Shown in pieces: positions 1 through 10,259 of a stretch of 64,000 nucleotides of DNA. The DNA lies in NCBI GenBank assembly GCA_016946835.1, contig JACVTC010000188.1:182640-246639 (forward strand), given 5' to 3'. The notes below the pieces were generated by a model. That model did no database searches. It was given only the letters and a program-made list of their open reading frames with translations, and was not told the origin of the DNA. The stretch's first letter is position 1, and every line of letters starts with the position of its first letter. Position numbers and translations under genes: made by a program. This DNA comes from Neocallimastix lanati (nom. inval.) (taxonomy: Eukaryota > Neocallimastigomycota > Neocallimastigomycetes > Neocallimastigales > Neocallimastigaceae).

Positions 1-278
1 CAAATTTTAATTAAAAATAATAATTAAATAATTAATTTATTACTATAAAAATTAATAAAAATTATAATTAATTAAATAAATTAAATAAAATAAATGTATA
101 CTAAATAAATTTAAAGAAAAAATTTTTTAATTAAATTAAAACTATAATTAAATGTACAAATACATGTTAACTTGATAAATAATTACTAATTTAATGAATG
201 AATGTATAAATTATGTAATAGATAAATAATCAAATAAAGAAATTATAATTATTTAACAAATAATTATAGTTTCTTACA
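1..278 (-). repeat. LTR fragment, D family, cut by the window edge
   Basis: Read on the minus strand from 278 downward, the sequence starts TGTAAGAAACTATAATTATT, nearly the same start as the minus-strand LTR ending at 11298. The canonical TG start and this second copy support an LTR. Similarity fades after about 35 bases. No coding sequence is visible. The other end lies beyond the left edge. Confidence 0.5.
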
Positions 279-281
279 TTT

Positions 282-814
282 TGTTACGAGACAATAAAAA
301 AAAAATGAATAATAATTAAATATTCAATTATATACAAAAAAGATTATAATATTTGTTAACAATACTTTATAATAATTTATATTAATATTTTATAATAGTT
401 TTATATCAATATTTTATAATAGTTTTATATTAATATTTTATAATAGTTTTACATTAATATTTTATAATAGTTTTATATCAATATTTTATAATAGTTTTAT
501 ATTAATAATAGTTTTATATTAATATTCTATAATAGTTTTATATTAAAATCTTGTGATAATTTATATTAAAATTTTATAATAATTTATATTAATGATTTAT
601 AATAATTTTATATATAAATTCGAAACCAATTAAATTAAAATTTTTAATACTAACAAATCAAATTGATAGAATATTAAATATTTAAGAAATTATGAAAATA
701 AAATAATTAAAAACTCTCTCTTTCAAAAATAAAAAATTATTTAATAAAGATAAATATATATAATCGAATATATTATTACTATAATAAATTTTAATAATTA
801 CCTGTGTTGTCCCA
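282..814 (+). repeat. 5' LTR of E1
   Basis: Starts TGTTACGAGACAA and ends TGTTGTCCCA; the same ends delimit the 3' copy at 5700-6280. The middle holds tandem 24-bp units built on TTTATAATAGTTTTATAT. Two fewer units than in the 3' LTR account for the length difference. Confidence 0.88.
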
Positions 815-819
815 AAATC

Positions 820-839
820 TGGCGAGCTATGCAGGACCC
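820..839 (+). promoter_or_regulatory. Primer-binding site of E1
   Basis: TGGCGAGCTATGCAGG begins 5 bases after the LTR end. The TGG would pair with the CCA tail of a tRNA whose 3' acceptor strand ends in GCTCG. Which tRNA serves as primer was not determined. Confidence 0.6.
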
Positions 840-988
840 AAAATAGTAATAATATGAAAAGATTATAAAATTAGAAATTTTCAAAGATTGATGGATGAAT
901 AATAGAACAAAAAAAAATATAAACAGAAAAATATATATTAAGTAATAATAATAATACTATTTAATTAGTAATAAACATAAAGTTATTA

Positions 989-1810
989 ATGAAAATATTG
1001 GAATTAGAAGATCTTTTACCTAGACTAGATGAATCTGGCAAAGATGTTGACACTTGGTCGGAAGAATTCGTTAGACTTATGAAGTTAGCAGATATTAACA
1101 CTCCATCTTCAATACATATTTGGGCTATGGAGTGTGTAGAAGGGAAGCTATGAGGTGTCCTTCAATACTTGGTTACTATTAACGAAGATGGTGAAGAAGT
1201 TTATCCTAATGTTAAACAAATGAAAAAGGCTCTGGAAGATGCATTAGAAGTGACCCCACAGTTGAAATGCAAAAGATTGCAAAAACTAAAGATAAAAAAG
1301 AACGAGACTATTAAGAACTTCAACTGGAGGTACAAGAAGTTATACAACAATCTGCCAAGGTTATACCAAGAATTCATTACCGTAGATGATTACGCTGAAT
1401 CTATTTCGTATAGACCATACGCGAGGGCACAAGTGATTACCAACCAATAAGTTGACTTAGAAGAAGCCTTTGAGGAAGCTGAATTGGCCGAGAAAGCTGA
1501 GACAAACGCTAAAAATTTCTTTAGTGATAAAGTTTTCACCACCATTTATCCTGCTAACAAAGGAAGTCACCAACATCCATTTAGTTTATTTAGAAGTAAT
1601 TACTTGTCAAGAAGGAACGATGTTAAGAGCATTCAATCAAACAGAACAGGAAAAACTGAAAGCAAGAAAGTTAATAAAAACAAAGAAATTAGATGCTACA
1701 AATGCTATCAATTAGGTCATGTAATGAAGTCATGCCCTTACTCTTATAAGGAACTTGCTGAGATGGAGGAATCCGGAAAGTTAGAAGAAAATAGAAGATC
1801 TTTAAACTAA
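989..1810 (+). pseudogene. gag: gag of E1 with two in-frame stops
   Basis: A single reading frame from the ATG at 989 encodes a retrotransposon Gag: a lysine-rich helical body and, near the C-terminus, one CCHC zinc knuckle (CYKCYQLGHVMKSC, about 1693-1734) that would bind RNA. It is interrupted by TGA at 1151-1153 and TAA at 1448-1450, so no full Gag can be made without readthrough. The frame then runs to TAA at 1808-1810, directly after a TTTAAAC slippery site. The pol start codon overlaps this stop by one base. The contrast with an intact pol suggests recent decay, or a copy mobilised by Gag from elsewhere. Confidence 0.8.
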
Positions 1811-1834
1811 TGGAAGGAAGAAGGAAAACTTCCT
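1801..1834 (+). promoter_or_regulatory. Predicted -1 ribosomal frameshift signal of E1
   Basis: TTTAAAC (1801-1807) lies in the gag frame as T TTA AAC, the classical X XXY YYZ form. A 7-nt spacer follows, then stem AGGAAG (1815-1820), 8-nt loop and CTTCCT (1829-1834). Pol is in the -1 frame, and slippage on TTT AAA leads straight into it. E2 and E4 have the same layout with other stem sequences. Confidence 0.75.
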
Positions 1835-4800
1835 CTAAACAAACCGAGGATCTAGTTGCTACCGCCGTTAGAAGAAATAGATCCGACAAACCTCCAAATA
1901 AACCATATACAAAAATTACTTCATTAAAAGACAATCCAGTCCCTATCCCATTACCAAGAAACCACGAACAAGTCCCAGAACCATCCCTGTCGTTTCAGAA
2001 TCCTGTACCAAATACTGAGGCATTAAATGAAATTGATGTTTCAGTTATAGCTCAGCCATCAATAAGAAATAGTAAAATAAAAGCCAAAGAACAAAAACAG
2101 CAAGAAATAATGAAGCAAGCACATGAACTTAGTGATAACAATAAGAAATCTAAGACTAGCACTACAAAATTACCAAGTACTTTATTAGACGAAAGACTAA
2201 ACAAAACACCGAAACCTTTTAACACTGAGAAAAGAGGTGTTAAGCACATAGAATTGGCCCAAGGGATTAAAACTTACGACATCAAAGAGGATCTCAACCA
2301 CAAAGTTGCTGATATCACCTTTGGACAATTATTGGACATTTGTCCGAAATTAAGGGCACAGTTGAATAAGGCTCTCAGACTAAAAAACATTGAATTTAAG
2401 GAAGAAGGTATGGAAAAAATTATGTTGACAACAATTTCCAAAGATGATATAGCTACTACAGAGTGCCTAATCAATGGCGTAAAGGGCTTTGCATTTCTCG
2501 ACACGTGTGCAAGTATCAATATCGTAACTCGTAGTTTTCTAAAAAATTTAAAGGGAATAAGACCTTTTGGATTTACCACAAATAATATCATCCAAGTAAC
2601 TTCTAAGACTAGAATGTCTTCGGAATTGTACGTTTTAACGGTAACCTTTGGTAATCTTACAATTTCAGACGTATTCAGAGTAATCGATGATAATCAAGGA
2701 TTGTTTGATGTATTAGTAGGTTATAAAACACTTAAAGAAATCAAGTTATTTATTAATCCTTATGACAACTACCTTTGTAAAATGAATGATGATGAAACTT
2801 GGACAAGAATAGCACCTTTATCCGCAGACGAAGAAGTTCCAACTAGTGAAGACGAAGATCAACCTAGTGAAGAAGAAGTTCAAACTGACTTTGAGGAAGA
2901 TATCCATGATAAAAATAATCAGATTGATTTAACAAAGGATTCTATACTTCATTGCTTCATTTGTGAAAAGAGAAATCTAAAAGGAAAATCTGCCAAGTCA
3001 TCATTAGTCATGCTGGTCAGCGAAGAGAAAGAAGCTCTACTTGGAAATATTCTAGAACAGGTTCCTAGAGGAATTCGAAGACAATTAGGACGCCTTTTTA
3101 ATGACTACAAGGAAGTATTGGCCATAAATATAGAAGAATTAGGCGGATCAAAGTTATTACCACACTCAATAATATTAGAAAAAGACACTCTACCAATTAA
3201 ACAAAAAGCCTACCGTTTATCTAAAGCTCAAGCTGAGGCATTAAAGGCTGAAATTACCAAACTACTTAACAATAAATTAATTGAACCCTCTAGTTCACCA
3301 TGGTCGTCACCAGTCATTTTAGTACTTAAGAAGAATGGTAAGTGGCGTATGTGCGTGGATTACCGGAAGTTGAACAACGTTACACTAAAGGATGCTTATG
3401 CCATTCCTCTAATTGATGACATTCTTTTCTTTATAGGACGAACAATTAAAGTGTTTACTACTATTGATCTATTTTCTGGGTTCCATCAAATACCAATGAA
3501 CCCAAAAGATATTCCAAAAACTAGCTTTACCACGGCTTTTGGGAACTACCAATTTCTCGTAATGCCATTCGGGTTATGTAATGCCCCAGGAACATTCCAA
3601 CGAGAAATGAACCGAATCTTCTACCCTTTAATCGGGCAATGTCTTTTTGTATATATAGATGACTTAATTATATTTTCCGAAACTATTGAAGACCACTTAA
3701 GAGATTTAGAGAAAGTATTTACCATCTTAAAGGAAAACGGTATCAAATTGAATTTAGAGAAATGCCATTTTTTCAAAGATAAAGTTGAACTGTTGGGTCA
3801 CACTGTTTCAACTGATGGCATTTCACCATTATCAGATAAAGTAAAGGTTATAGCCCAATGGTTGCCCCCAGCTACCACATCCCAACTTCAATCTTTTCTC
3901 GGTGCTATTGGCTATTATCGTAAATTTATTCTTAACTTTGCTACAATTGCGAAACCTTTATTTAAGTTGTTAAAGAAGAACGTTGAATTCAAGTGGGGAA
4001 AAGCTGAAAATGATAGTTTCGAAGAGTTAAAGTACAGGATGATTACGGCTCCCATATTAATGATGCCTGACTTCAAGAACCAATTTATAATCCGTACGGA
4101 TGCATTTTTCGATGGCATTGGCGGAGTGTTACTGCAAAAAGATGAATTTGGCAAGGAACGACCCATCCATTATATTAGTAGATCTCTGAAGCCATCAGAA
4201 CAAAATTATGGAATCACAGATCTTGAGGGAACCGCAGCAGCGTACTGCGTAAAGAAATTCAAATCCTATATCGGAGGAAACCCACATACTACCTTGTTGT
4301 TCACAGACCATAAACCGTTAGTAAGCTTATTTAAGAACAAGGAAACTAATAACTCTAGGCAGACCAGATGGGTATTGCTACTCTCAATGCTTAAGGTTGA
4401 AGTAATCTATGAACCTGGCAAGAAGAATGTGCTTGCAGATGCGCTTTCGAGATTAAAATCTTCCAATCCAATAGTTTCAACTGTCTTGTCGGAGATCAAT
4501 TCTACTGATGAAGGAAACTTACTGAACCCTATCAAGAGCAAATTTATTACAATAAATGACGAAGAATATTACTTAGACAATGGTACTTATAGGAAGGTAA
4601 TTAATAATGATAATCAAAAGCTACAACTAATACTTGATGCACACAGAGTTGGTCACGAAGGTGTGTTTAAGACTTACAATCGCCTAAAAAGAGACTATTT
4701 TTGGATAAACATGATCTTAGACGTTAAATATATTGTCAATACGTGTGATAGATGTCAAAAATTCAAGCCACAACCACAAAATGCTTACGTTGAAAATATT

Positions 4801-5682
4801 CCAACCAAACCGGGTAGACCTTTCACAAAAGTAGGACTTGATATCATAGGCCCGCTGCCTCAGACTAACAAAGGGAACCAATATATTATAGTATTGGTCG
4901 ACTACCTGACAAAATGGGTTGAAGCCGACCCACTTTCTACCATCGAATCTAAGGACGTCATTAGTTTCCTAATGAAAGTATTTGCACGCCACGGAATTCC
5001 AGAGGTTATTGTCACCGATAACGGTCCTCAGTTTTGTTCAGACAAAACAAAAGCTTTTCTTGACTTGTATGGTGTGTTGGTACAATTTGTTACGGTGTAT
5101 CATCCGGAATCTAATGGCATGGTTGAAAATCGTAACAAACAAATAGGAAAGTATTTAAGGCTACTATGCAACAAGAACATTCAAAATTGGGATGAAATAC
5201 TTCCTAGCGCTTTATGGGCCTTGCGAACTTGTAAAAATGAAACTACTCAATTTTCTAGCTTTGAATTACTCTATGGACGTAGAGATTTACAACCATTCGA
5301 ATTGACCATTAACATTGATCAAAAAGAAGATTGCGAAACTGACGAAGAATTCATGGTTCGGAAATTTGTTCGCCATCATCGTTGGATAAAAGAAGCAATA
5401 AATAACATTCAAACAGCCAACAAAATTTGGGAAGATCGCAGGAAACAAATAAGAAGGCTTAAGTCCGACTATAAACCAGGGGATCTTGTACTTATAAAGT
5501 ATATTAACAGAAGAAAGCTTGATCCTTATTTCATTGGCCCTATGAAAATTGTGAAAAAACAATTTAACACTATCACGGTTTGTGATCCTGTCACTAATGA
5601 AATTGCGGACAGGAATGTGCATCTTAAGAACGTTATCCCATATAGGCTGTGCGAACTACCGACTTCAAGGGACGAAGTCTGA
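1810..5682 (+). CDS. pol: Pol polyprotein of Ty3-type element E1
   Basis: An intact 1290-codon polyprotein. After a charged N-terminal region comes a retropepsin-like protease around residue 231 (FLDTCAS, with Cys where DTG/DSG has Gly). Reverse transcriptase follows at about 490-690 with the YIDD box (FVYIDDLIIF, about 612-623). RNase H starts near residue 760 (IIRTDAFFDG) and keeps TDLEG, TDHKPL and ADALSR. Integrase begins with an HHCC zinc finger (HRVGHEG...CDRC, about 944-983), then the D,D-35-E core (LDIIGPLP, VTDNGPQF, HPESNGMVEN) and a GPY/F-like end (PYFIGPM). There is no chromodomain. The start at 1810 overlaps the gag stop, but expression is more likely by -1 frameshift at 1801, because the frame is open across the junction. 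All catalytic acidic residues I looked for are present. Confidence 0.93.
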   Translation: MEGRRKTSSKQTEDLVATAVRRNRSDKPPNKPYTKITSLKDNPVPIPLPRNHEQVPEPSLSFQNPVPNTEALNEIDVSVIAQPSIRNSKIKAKEQKQQEIMKQAHELSDNNKKSKTSTTKLPSTLLDERLNKTPKPFNTEKRGVKHIELAQGIKTYDIKEDLNHKVADITFGQLLDICPKLRAQLNKALRLKNIEFKEEGMEKIMLTTISKDDIATTECLINGVKGFAFLDTCASINIVTRSFLKNLKGIRPFGFTTNNIIQVTSKTRMSSELYVLTVTFGNLTISDVFRVIDDNQGLFDVLVGYKTLKEIKLFINPYDNYLCKMNDDETWTRIAPLSADEEVPTSEDEDQPSEEEVQTDFEEDIHDKNNQIDLTKDSILHCFICEKRNLKGKSAKSSLVMLVSEEKEALLGNILEQVPRGIRRQLGRLFNDYKEVLAINIEELGGSKLLPHSIILEKDTLPIKQKAYRLSKAQAEALKAEITKLLNNKLIEPSSSPWSSPVILVLKKNGKWRMCVDYRKLNNVTLKDAYAIPLIDDILFFIGRTIKVFTTIDLFSGFHQIPMNPKDIPKTSFTTAFGNYQFLVMPFGLCNAPGTFQREMNRIFYPLIGQCLFVYIDDLIIFSETIEDHLRDLEKVFTILKENGIKLNLEKCHFFKDKVELLGHTVSTDGISPLSDKVKVIAQWLPPATTSQLQSFLGAIGYYRKFILNFATIAKPLFKLLKKNVEFKWGKAENDSFEELKYRMITAPILMMPDFKNQFIIRTDAFFDGIGGVLLQKDEFGKERPIHYISRSLKPSEQNYGITDLEGTAAAYCVKKFKSYIGGNPHTTLLFTDHKPLVSLFKNKETNNSRQTRWVLLLSMLKVEVIYEPGKKNVLADALSRLKSSNPIVSTVLSEINSTDEGNLLNPIKSKFITINDEEYYLDNGTYRKVINNDNQKLQLILDAHRVGHEGVFKTYNRLKRDYFWINMILDVKYIVNTCDRCQKFKPQPQNAYVENIPTKPGRPFTKVGLDIIGPLPQTNKGNQYIIVLVDYLTKWVEADPLSTIESKDVISFLMKVFARHGIPEVIVTDNGPQFCSDKTKAFLDLYGVLVQFVTVYHPESNGMVENRNKQIGKYLRLLCNKNIQNWDEILPSALWALRTCKNETTQFSSFELLYGRRDLQPFELTINIDQKEDCETDEEFMVRKFVRHHRWIKEAINNIQTANKIWEDRRKQIRRLKSDYKPGDLVLIKYINRRKLDPYFIGPMKIVKKQFNTITVCDPVTNEIADRNVHLKNVIPYRLCELPTSRDEV

Positions 5683-5699
5683 TTTCGGCGTGGGCATCT

Positions 5700-6280
5700 T
5701 GTTACGAGACAATAAAAAAAAAATGAATAATAATTAAATATTCAATTATATACAAAAAAGATTATAATATTTGTTAACAATACTTTATAATAATTTATAT
5801 TAATATTTTATAATAGTTTTATATCAATATTTTATAATAGTTTTATATTAATATTTTATAATAGTTTTATATCAATATTTTATAATAGTTTTATATTAAT
5901 ATTTTATAATAGTTTTACATTAATATTTTATAATAGTTTTATATCAATATTTTATAATAGTTTTATATTAATAATAGTTTTATATTAATATTCTATAATA
6001 GTTTTATATTAAAATCTTGTGATAATTTATATTAAAATTTTATAATAATTTATATTAATGATTTATAATAATTTTATATATAAATTCGAAACCAATTAAA
6101 TTAAAATTTTTAATACTAACAAATCAAATTGATAGAATATTAAATATTTAAGAAATTATGAAAATAAAATAATTAAAAACTCTCTCTTTCAAAAATAAAA
6201 AATTATTTAATAAAGATAAATAAATATAATTGAATATATTATTACTATAATAAATTTTAATAATTACCTGTGTTGTCCCA
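5700..6280 (+). repeat. 3' LTR of E1
   Basis: Same ends as the 5' LTR (TGTTACGAG...TTGTCCCA). It is preceded by a G-rich stretch ending GTGGGCATCT, the expected place of a plus-strand primer; E4 has GTCGGGGCATCT in the same position. It has two more 24-bp internal units than the 5' LTR. Confidence 0.88.
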
Positions 6281-6284
6281 ATCT

Positions 6285-6778
6285 TGGTACGGGACGCCCT
6301 GATAACTATGAAATAAGCAATAAATTTGAGAATAAAGTTATAAGATTAAATATTTAAAATATTAAGAAATAAACAATTGTAACCTTAAATTAGATAAAAA
6401 AGAATATAAAAAGATGTAAATAAGAAAATAATTATAAGGGGGAAGAGATCAGAAAGAAAAGAAAGAAAAAAAAAATATAAATAGGACAAAAATATAAAAA
6501 AATGTAGTGTAGAATGGAGATATAATAAGAAATAAAAATATATAGTTAGTTAGATTATAATAAAAATGTAGTAATTAAAATAATGTATAATTAAGTAATA
6601 TAATAAATAAAAAAAGAATATTAATAAAAATAAAAAAAAAAAAAAAAAAAAGAATAAATAAAATATCTTAATAATAAGAAGAAATAAAAATTATTAATTA
6701 TTGTGTTTATTCAATTTAGAATAATTTATCTTAACTAGAGTAGTGTCAAAAAAGCCCAAGGTACAATAACACGTACCA
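6285..6778 (+). repeat. Solo LTR, G family (copy 1)
   Basis: Starts TGGTACGGGACGCC and ends ATAACACGTACCA, giving inverted termini TGGTAC/GTACCA. It is flanked on both sides by ATCT (6281-6284 and 6779-6782), a clean 4-bp target duplication. A second copy lies at 49157-49632. No internal coding domain remains, so it is a solo LTR. Confidence 0.85.
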
Positions 6779-6782
6779 ATCT

Positions 6783-7703
6783 TGTTAAGGAATGAACAAA
6801 TAATGTTAATTTTATTATTATTCATAAAAATAACTTAACCACTAAAATTAAATTATTTATTTCCTTACTTGGGGAACTTTCTTATGTTCTATTACTGCCA
6901 AATTATTACTAATATTAAATTTATTATTATTAATATAAATTCTTTATTAATATCAATACTTTATTATTAAAATTAATACTATATTATTAATATCAATATT
7001 ATTATCAATATCTAGTTTTATTAATATGATTTATTCTATCAATATTTTATTATTAAAGAAAATTTTATTTTACAAATATTACTAATACAGATTATTTATT
7101 ATTAATAAAAATTAATATAATTAATAATGATTTAAAAATATTTTACTTAAATCCATGATCCTTGTCATTAAAATTAGTAATACTTCCTTCCAAAATACAC
7201 CCTATTTATAATAAGATTAATAATAGATAATAATCTAAAATACTTTTATTTAAAAATAGTATAAAATTAAATAATACTCTATTACTAATAGTTCTGTAAA
7301 AGTAATAAAATTATTTTTAAAATATATTATTACTACAATTAATAATAAATAGTTTAGAATTTAATAATATGTAATAATTATTTATTATAATAGAATAGAT
7401 TATGAATTTATAATTTAAATACAATTCAAACATGTAACTCTAAGATATTCTAAAGAAATGGCTTGACCATTTCTAACGATAAAAAAAATATAAATAGATG
7501 AGAAAATTGTATTTTAGAAAAATAATCTGAAAAAAATATAATCTTATTAAAGAAATTAATTTATTTTTAGTTTTTAATTGAATAATTCTTATTAAATAAA
7601 TAAATAAAATATTTTAAAAAAAAAGATATATTTTAATTTTTAATTTTTTTTTATTTTAGTGTTTATTTCTATATTTATTATTATTCTGTCCCGAACCTCA
7701 ACA
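6783..7703 (+). repeat. 5' LTR of E2 (H family)
   Basis: Starts TGTTAAGGAATGAAC and ends CCCGAACCTCAACA. The last 175 bp recur at 10259-10433. The start resembles the solo LTR at 52197 (TGGTAAAGAATGAC). A TATAAATAG box at 7489-7497 probably serves the element promoter; the same box occurs in LTRs of E4, J and D. Confidence 0.82.
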
Positions 7704-7710
7704 TAAAAAG

Positions 7711-7727
7711 TGGTGGAAATATCGGGG
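7711..7727 (+). promoter_or_regulatory. Primer-binding site of E2
   Basis: TGGTGGAAATATCGGGG lies 7 bases after the LTR end and differs by one base from the E4 site (TGGTGGAGATATCGGGG). It would pair with a tRNA ending in ...CCCCGATATCTCCACCA or a close relative. Confidence 0.7.
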
Positions 7728-7930
7728 AAGTTAATAATCATAAATATAAAGTAAACAATAATAGGATAGTAATATTTCTAATAAAACAATTTTTTTTGTT
7801 AATTTTTTTTTAATATTAAAGTGATAGGTAAGCAATTACCGGTGAAGCTTTAATAAAATAAAATTTATTGGAAACATATAAAAAGGGATTTAGTACGGTT
7901 TAGAAGCATACCTAGTACTAAAATTCCAAC

Positions 7931-8084
7931 AGTAGGTAGTTTCCGGATTAATTTATCTCAAGAATTGAAAGGTCATTCTTGAGCTCTGGTCGTTCTGTTT
8001 ATTTGAAAGCAGAAGCGTCTGGTTTAATTACTACATGACACCGTAATAGGCAAGCTGTGGTAATTCAAGCACTACATACCTACT
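7931..8084 (+). ncRNA. Structured leader RNA domain of E2
   Basis: The domain is closed by AGTAGGTA (7931-7938) pairing with TACCTACT (8077-8084). Inside are a 9-bp hairpin CTCAAGAAT/ATTCTTGAG (7957-7965 with 7975-7983) and a second hairpin CGTTCTG/CAGAAGCG (7991-7997 with 8010-8017, one bulge). Primary sequence shared with E4 and E5 includes TTCCGGATTAA, GACACC and the AAGCTG near the end. Role unknown: packaging, priming or translation are candidates. Confidence 0.55.
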
Positions 8085-8391
8085 TTTTAGTACTGGATAT
8101 GGAAAATTCCAGGAAATGCTCTTTTTATATGTATATTATTCCATAAAAATTTTTTTTTTTGTTCTAATAAATCATATTTTATTTTTTTTTAGTTGATTAC
8201 AAATAATATTTTTATTTTTAAATTTTAATTGAGTTATATCAAAGTCGTCTTACGATCAACTCAGAAAAAGTTTCCTACCACATTGCCAATTGATAATAAC
8301 AAAAGCACACAACAACACAACACCATTAATTCGAAGATTCCATTACATTAAAATTTTTTTTTTTGAAAGTAAAGAACAATAAAATTATCAA

Positions 8392-8650
8392 GATATATTT
8401 AGGGGCAAGACAAAGCACTAGTTTATATCTATATTATTTATTATTCCGATATATTTAGGGGTTATCACTACACTAGTTTATATCTATATATTATTCTTTT
8501 CAGATATATTTGGGGGTCAGTGTAACACTAGTTTATATCTATACTGTTTATTATTCCGATATATTTAGGGGTTATCACTACACTAGTTTATATCTATATA
8601 TTATTCTTTTCAGATATATTTGGGGGTCAGTGTAACACTAGTTTATATCT
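8392..8650 (+). repeat. Tandem repeats in the E2 leader
   Basis: Five units of about 55-62 bp, each running from GATATATTT(A/G)GGGG to CACTAGTTTATATC. Two subtypes alternate, so the array is a higher-order repeat of about 118 bp. Each unit can pair GATATA with TATATC. The array sits between the primer-binding site and the gag start, like the unrelated repeat in E4. Confidence 0.75.
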
Positions 8651-8805
8651 TCAATAGTATATTTGGTTATCATTGGACTTTAGTTTATACTAGAATTATT
8701 AACTTCAAGAAAAATCTGATATTACTTCAGTCAATATTATTTATTAATTATTTTCAAACATTCATTTTGCTCAATTCTATTCTGTTACTTTCAATATTAG
8801 TTAAA

Positions 8806-9756
8806 ATGAGTTCAGGATCTTCTCCATCAACTTCAAATCCTTCAGTTCCAATTCCAACTGTTATAAACAAAAATCACGCTATTAGCTTTAGAGAACTCAA
8901 GAAAGAATTAAAAGACATAGAAAAACTAAGCAAAGAACATCTCGATATTAGATCTTGGGCTTCAGATTTAAAATTTTGGATCAGATATCAACATGTAGAT
9001 GATCCAGAAACTATTTTTACGGCATGTATCTTAACTTCGACTGGTGAACCAAGAGAAGTAATTCAAAATATGGAATATGGCAAAAACTTTAGTGATGACG
9101 ATGACGATGATGATGATGACGATGATGACGATGATAGCGATGATGAAGAAGATAATCATTATCCAAGTCTTGATGAAATTATTAATGAGTTAGAAACATT
9201 TTATGGAAAAAAAGAAGATCAAAACGTCTTGCTTAAGGAACTTCGCTCCTTAAAAATTAAAAAGTATGAAAAAGTTAAAGATTTTAACATTCGCTATCGA
9301 TCACTCTATTTAAAACTCGATAAAAAGAGGAAAAGAAGAATTAGTGTATTGGATTATGCTGATTCTTTGAAAAATAATAAAGAAGCCTGGAAAAAGGTTT
9401 CACTCAAGGATGACATTTCTTTAAAGAAAGCATTTGCAATAGCTGAAAAAGTAGATAGATTGATGCCTACCTTTAACCAAGAAATAAACGAAAATTTTAG
9501 AACAAATTTCAACAATTCTTATAAATCATCAAATTTTAATAACAACCAATCTAAAGGAAAAGTATTTAATGATTCAAAAATAAAGGAAAAAGATTCAACT
9601 GTTGATAACTTAACTAAAAGAATAAAAGGTTTAACTGTTAGTACCTGTTTCTTTTGTAGTGAAGAAGGTCATTTTCAAACCGAATGTCCAAAACTTAATG
9701 CTATTATCAAAAAGAATCGTCAGGAATACTTCGAAAACAAACGTTTAAATCACTAA
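8806..9756 (+). CDS. gag: Gag protein of E2
   Basis: A 316-residue Gag starting at the ATG at 8806. An in-frame ATG upstream at 8620 lies inside the leader repeats, and the E4 Gag starts at the same place relative to the SFKELKKEL/SFRELKKEL motif, so 8806 is preferred. The protein has a low-complexity Ser/Pro N-terminus, a helical capsid-like body, a long run of Asp (about residues 100-120, encoded by GAT/GAC repeats) and a C-terminal CCHC knuckle (CFFCSEEGHFQTEC). It aligns along its length with E4 Gag. It ends just after a TTTAAAT slippery heptamer. The frame is intact although most of pol has been lost. Confidence 0.85.
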   Translation: MSSGSSPSTSNPSVPIPTVINKNHAISFRELKKELKDIEKLSKEHLDIRSWASDLKFWIRYQHVDDPETIFTACILTSTGEPREVIQNMEYGKNFSDDDDDDDDDDDDDDSDDEEDNHYPSLDEIINELETFYGKKEDQNVLLKELRSLKIKKYEKVKDFNIRYRSLYLKLDKKRKRRISVLDYADSLKNNKEAWKKVSLKDDISLKKAFAIAEKVDRLMPTFNQEINENFRTNFNNSYKSSNFNNNQSKGKVFNDSKIKEKDSTVDNLTKRIKGLTVSTCFFCSEEGHFQTECPKLNAIIKKNRQEYFENKRLNH

Positions 9757-9776
9757 AAGGGAGAAGAAGCACTCCC
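9744..9776 (+). promoter_or_regulatory. Predicted -1 ribosomal frameshift signal of E2
   Basis: TTTAAAT (9744-9750) is read in the gag frame as T TTA AAT. An 8-nt spacer is followed by GGGAG (9759-9763), an 8-nt loop and CTCCC (9772-9776). The -1 frame is open from here into the pol remnant. Confidence 0.72.
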
Positions 9777-10259
9777 ATTGTCAATAAAATAGCTTCCGTT
9801 AAATATCAACAATCTTCAGCTAATGACTACTTCCATGAAGAAATAGAAGATCAAAAAAAAAGTTATGAATTATCTGAGGATGAAATCGAAGAAGAAGACA
9901 TCAATGATTTAGAAGATATTGACTTAATTCAAGATGAAAACGACTACTTGGTTGCTGCTTTTAAAAGAAAGCGTGATAACATTAGTAAAGATCATAAAGG
10001 TAATCAAGAAAAGAAAATTCACAAAAGTCTTAGAGATAAACCAATTGTTACTCCAGCTTTGCGAAAGAAGAAAGAAAATGAATTGAAAGTTAATCCAACT
10101 CCAAAACAAACATCAAGTCAGATACATCCTTCGATAATGTCACAGCCCTTAATCAATCTCGAAAAACAAAAAGAAAAAGAAATTCGTGATAAAGAACTTG
10201 CTAGTACTTCTCAATCACTTATGGAAATTACTGATATAGATTTATCTAATCGCAGAAAA
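9744..10259 (+). pseudogene. pol: N-terminal remnant of E2 pol
   Basis: In the -1 frame after the slippery site, about 170 codons of charged sequence match the start of E4 Pol, for example the shared TPALRKKKENEL block. The frame ends where pol joins 3' LTR sequence near 10259 and stops within the LTR at 10301. No enzymatic domain is left. A short shared GAAAA-type run at the junction suggests deletion through microhomology. Confidence 0.75.

Larger units (their letters stand above)
282..6280 (+). mobile_element. Ty3-type LTR retrotransposon E1
   Basis: Two matching LTRs (282-814 and 5700-6280) bracket a primer-binding site, a gag with two nonsense codons and an intact pol in the order protease, RT, RNase H, integrase, which is the Ty3 order. 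The flanking tetranucleotides are ATTT on the left and ATCT on the right, so a target duplication is imperfect at best. The 3' LTR is 48 bp longer than the 5' LTR because of extra tandem units. E1 belongs to a stack of LTR elements that I infer sits upstream of a tRNA gene off the left edge. Confidence 0.9.
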
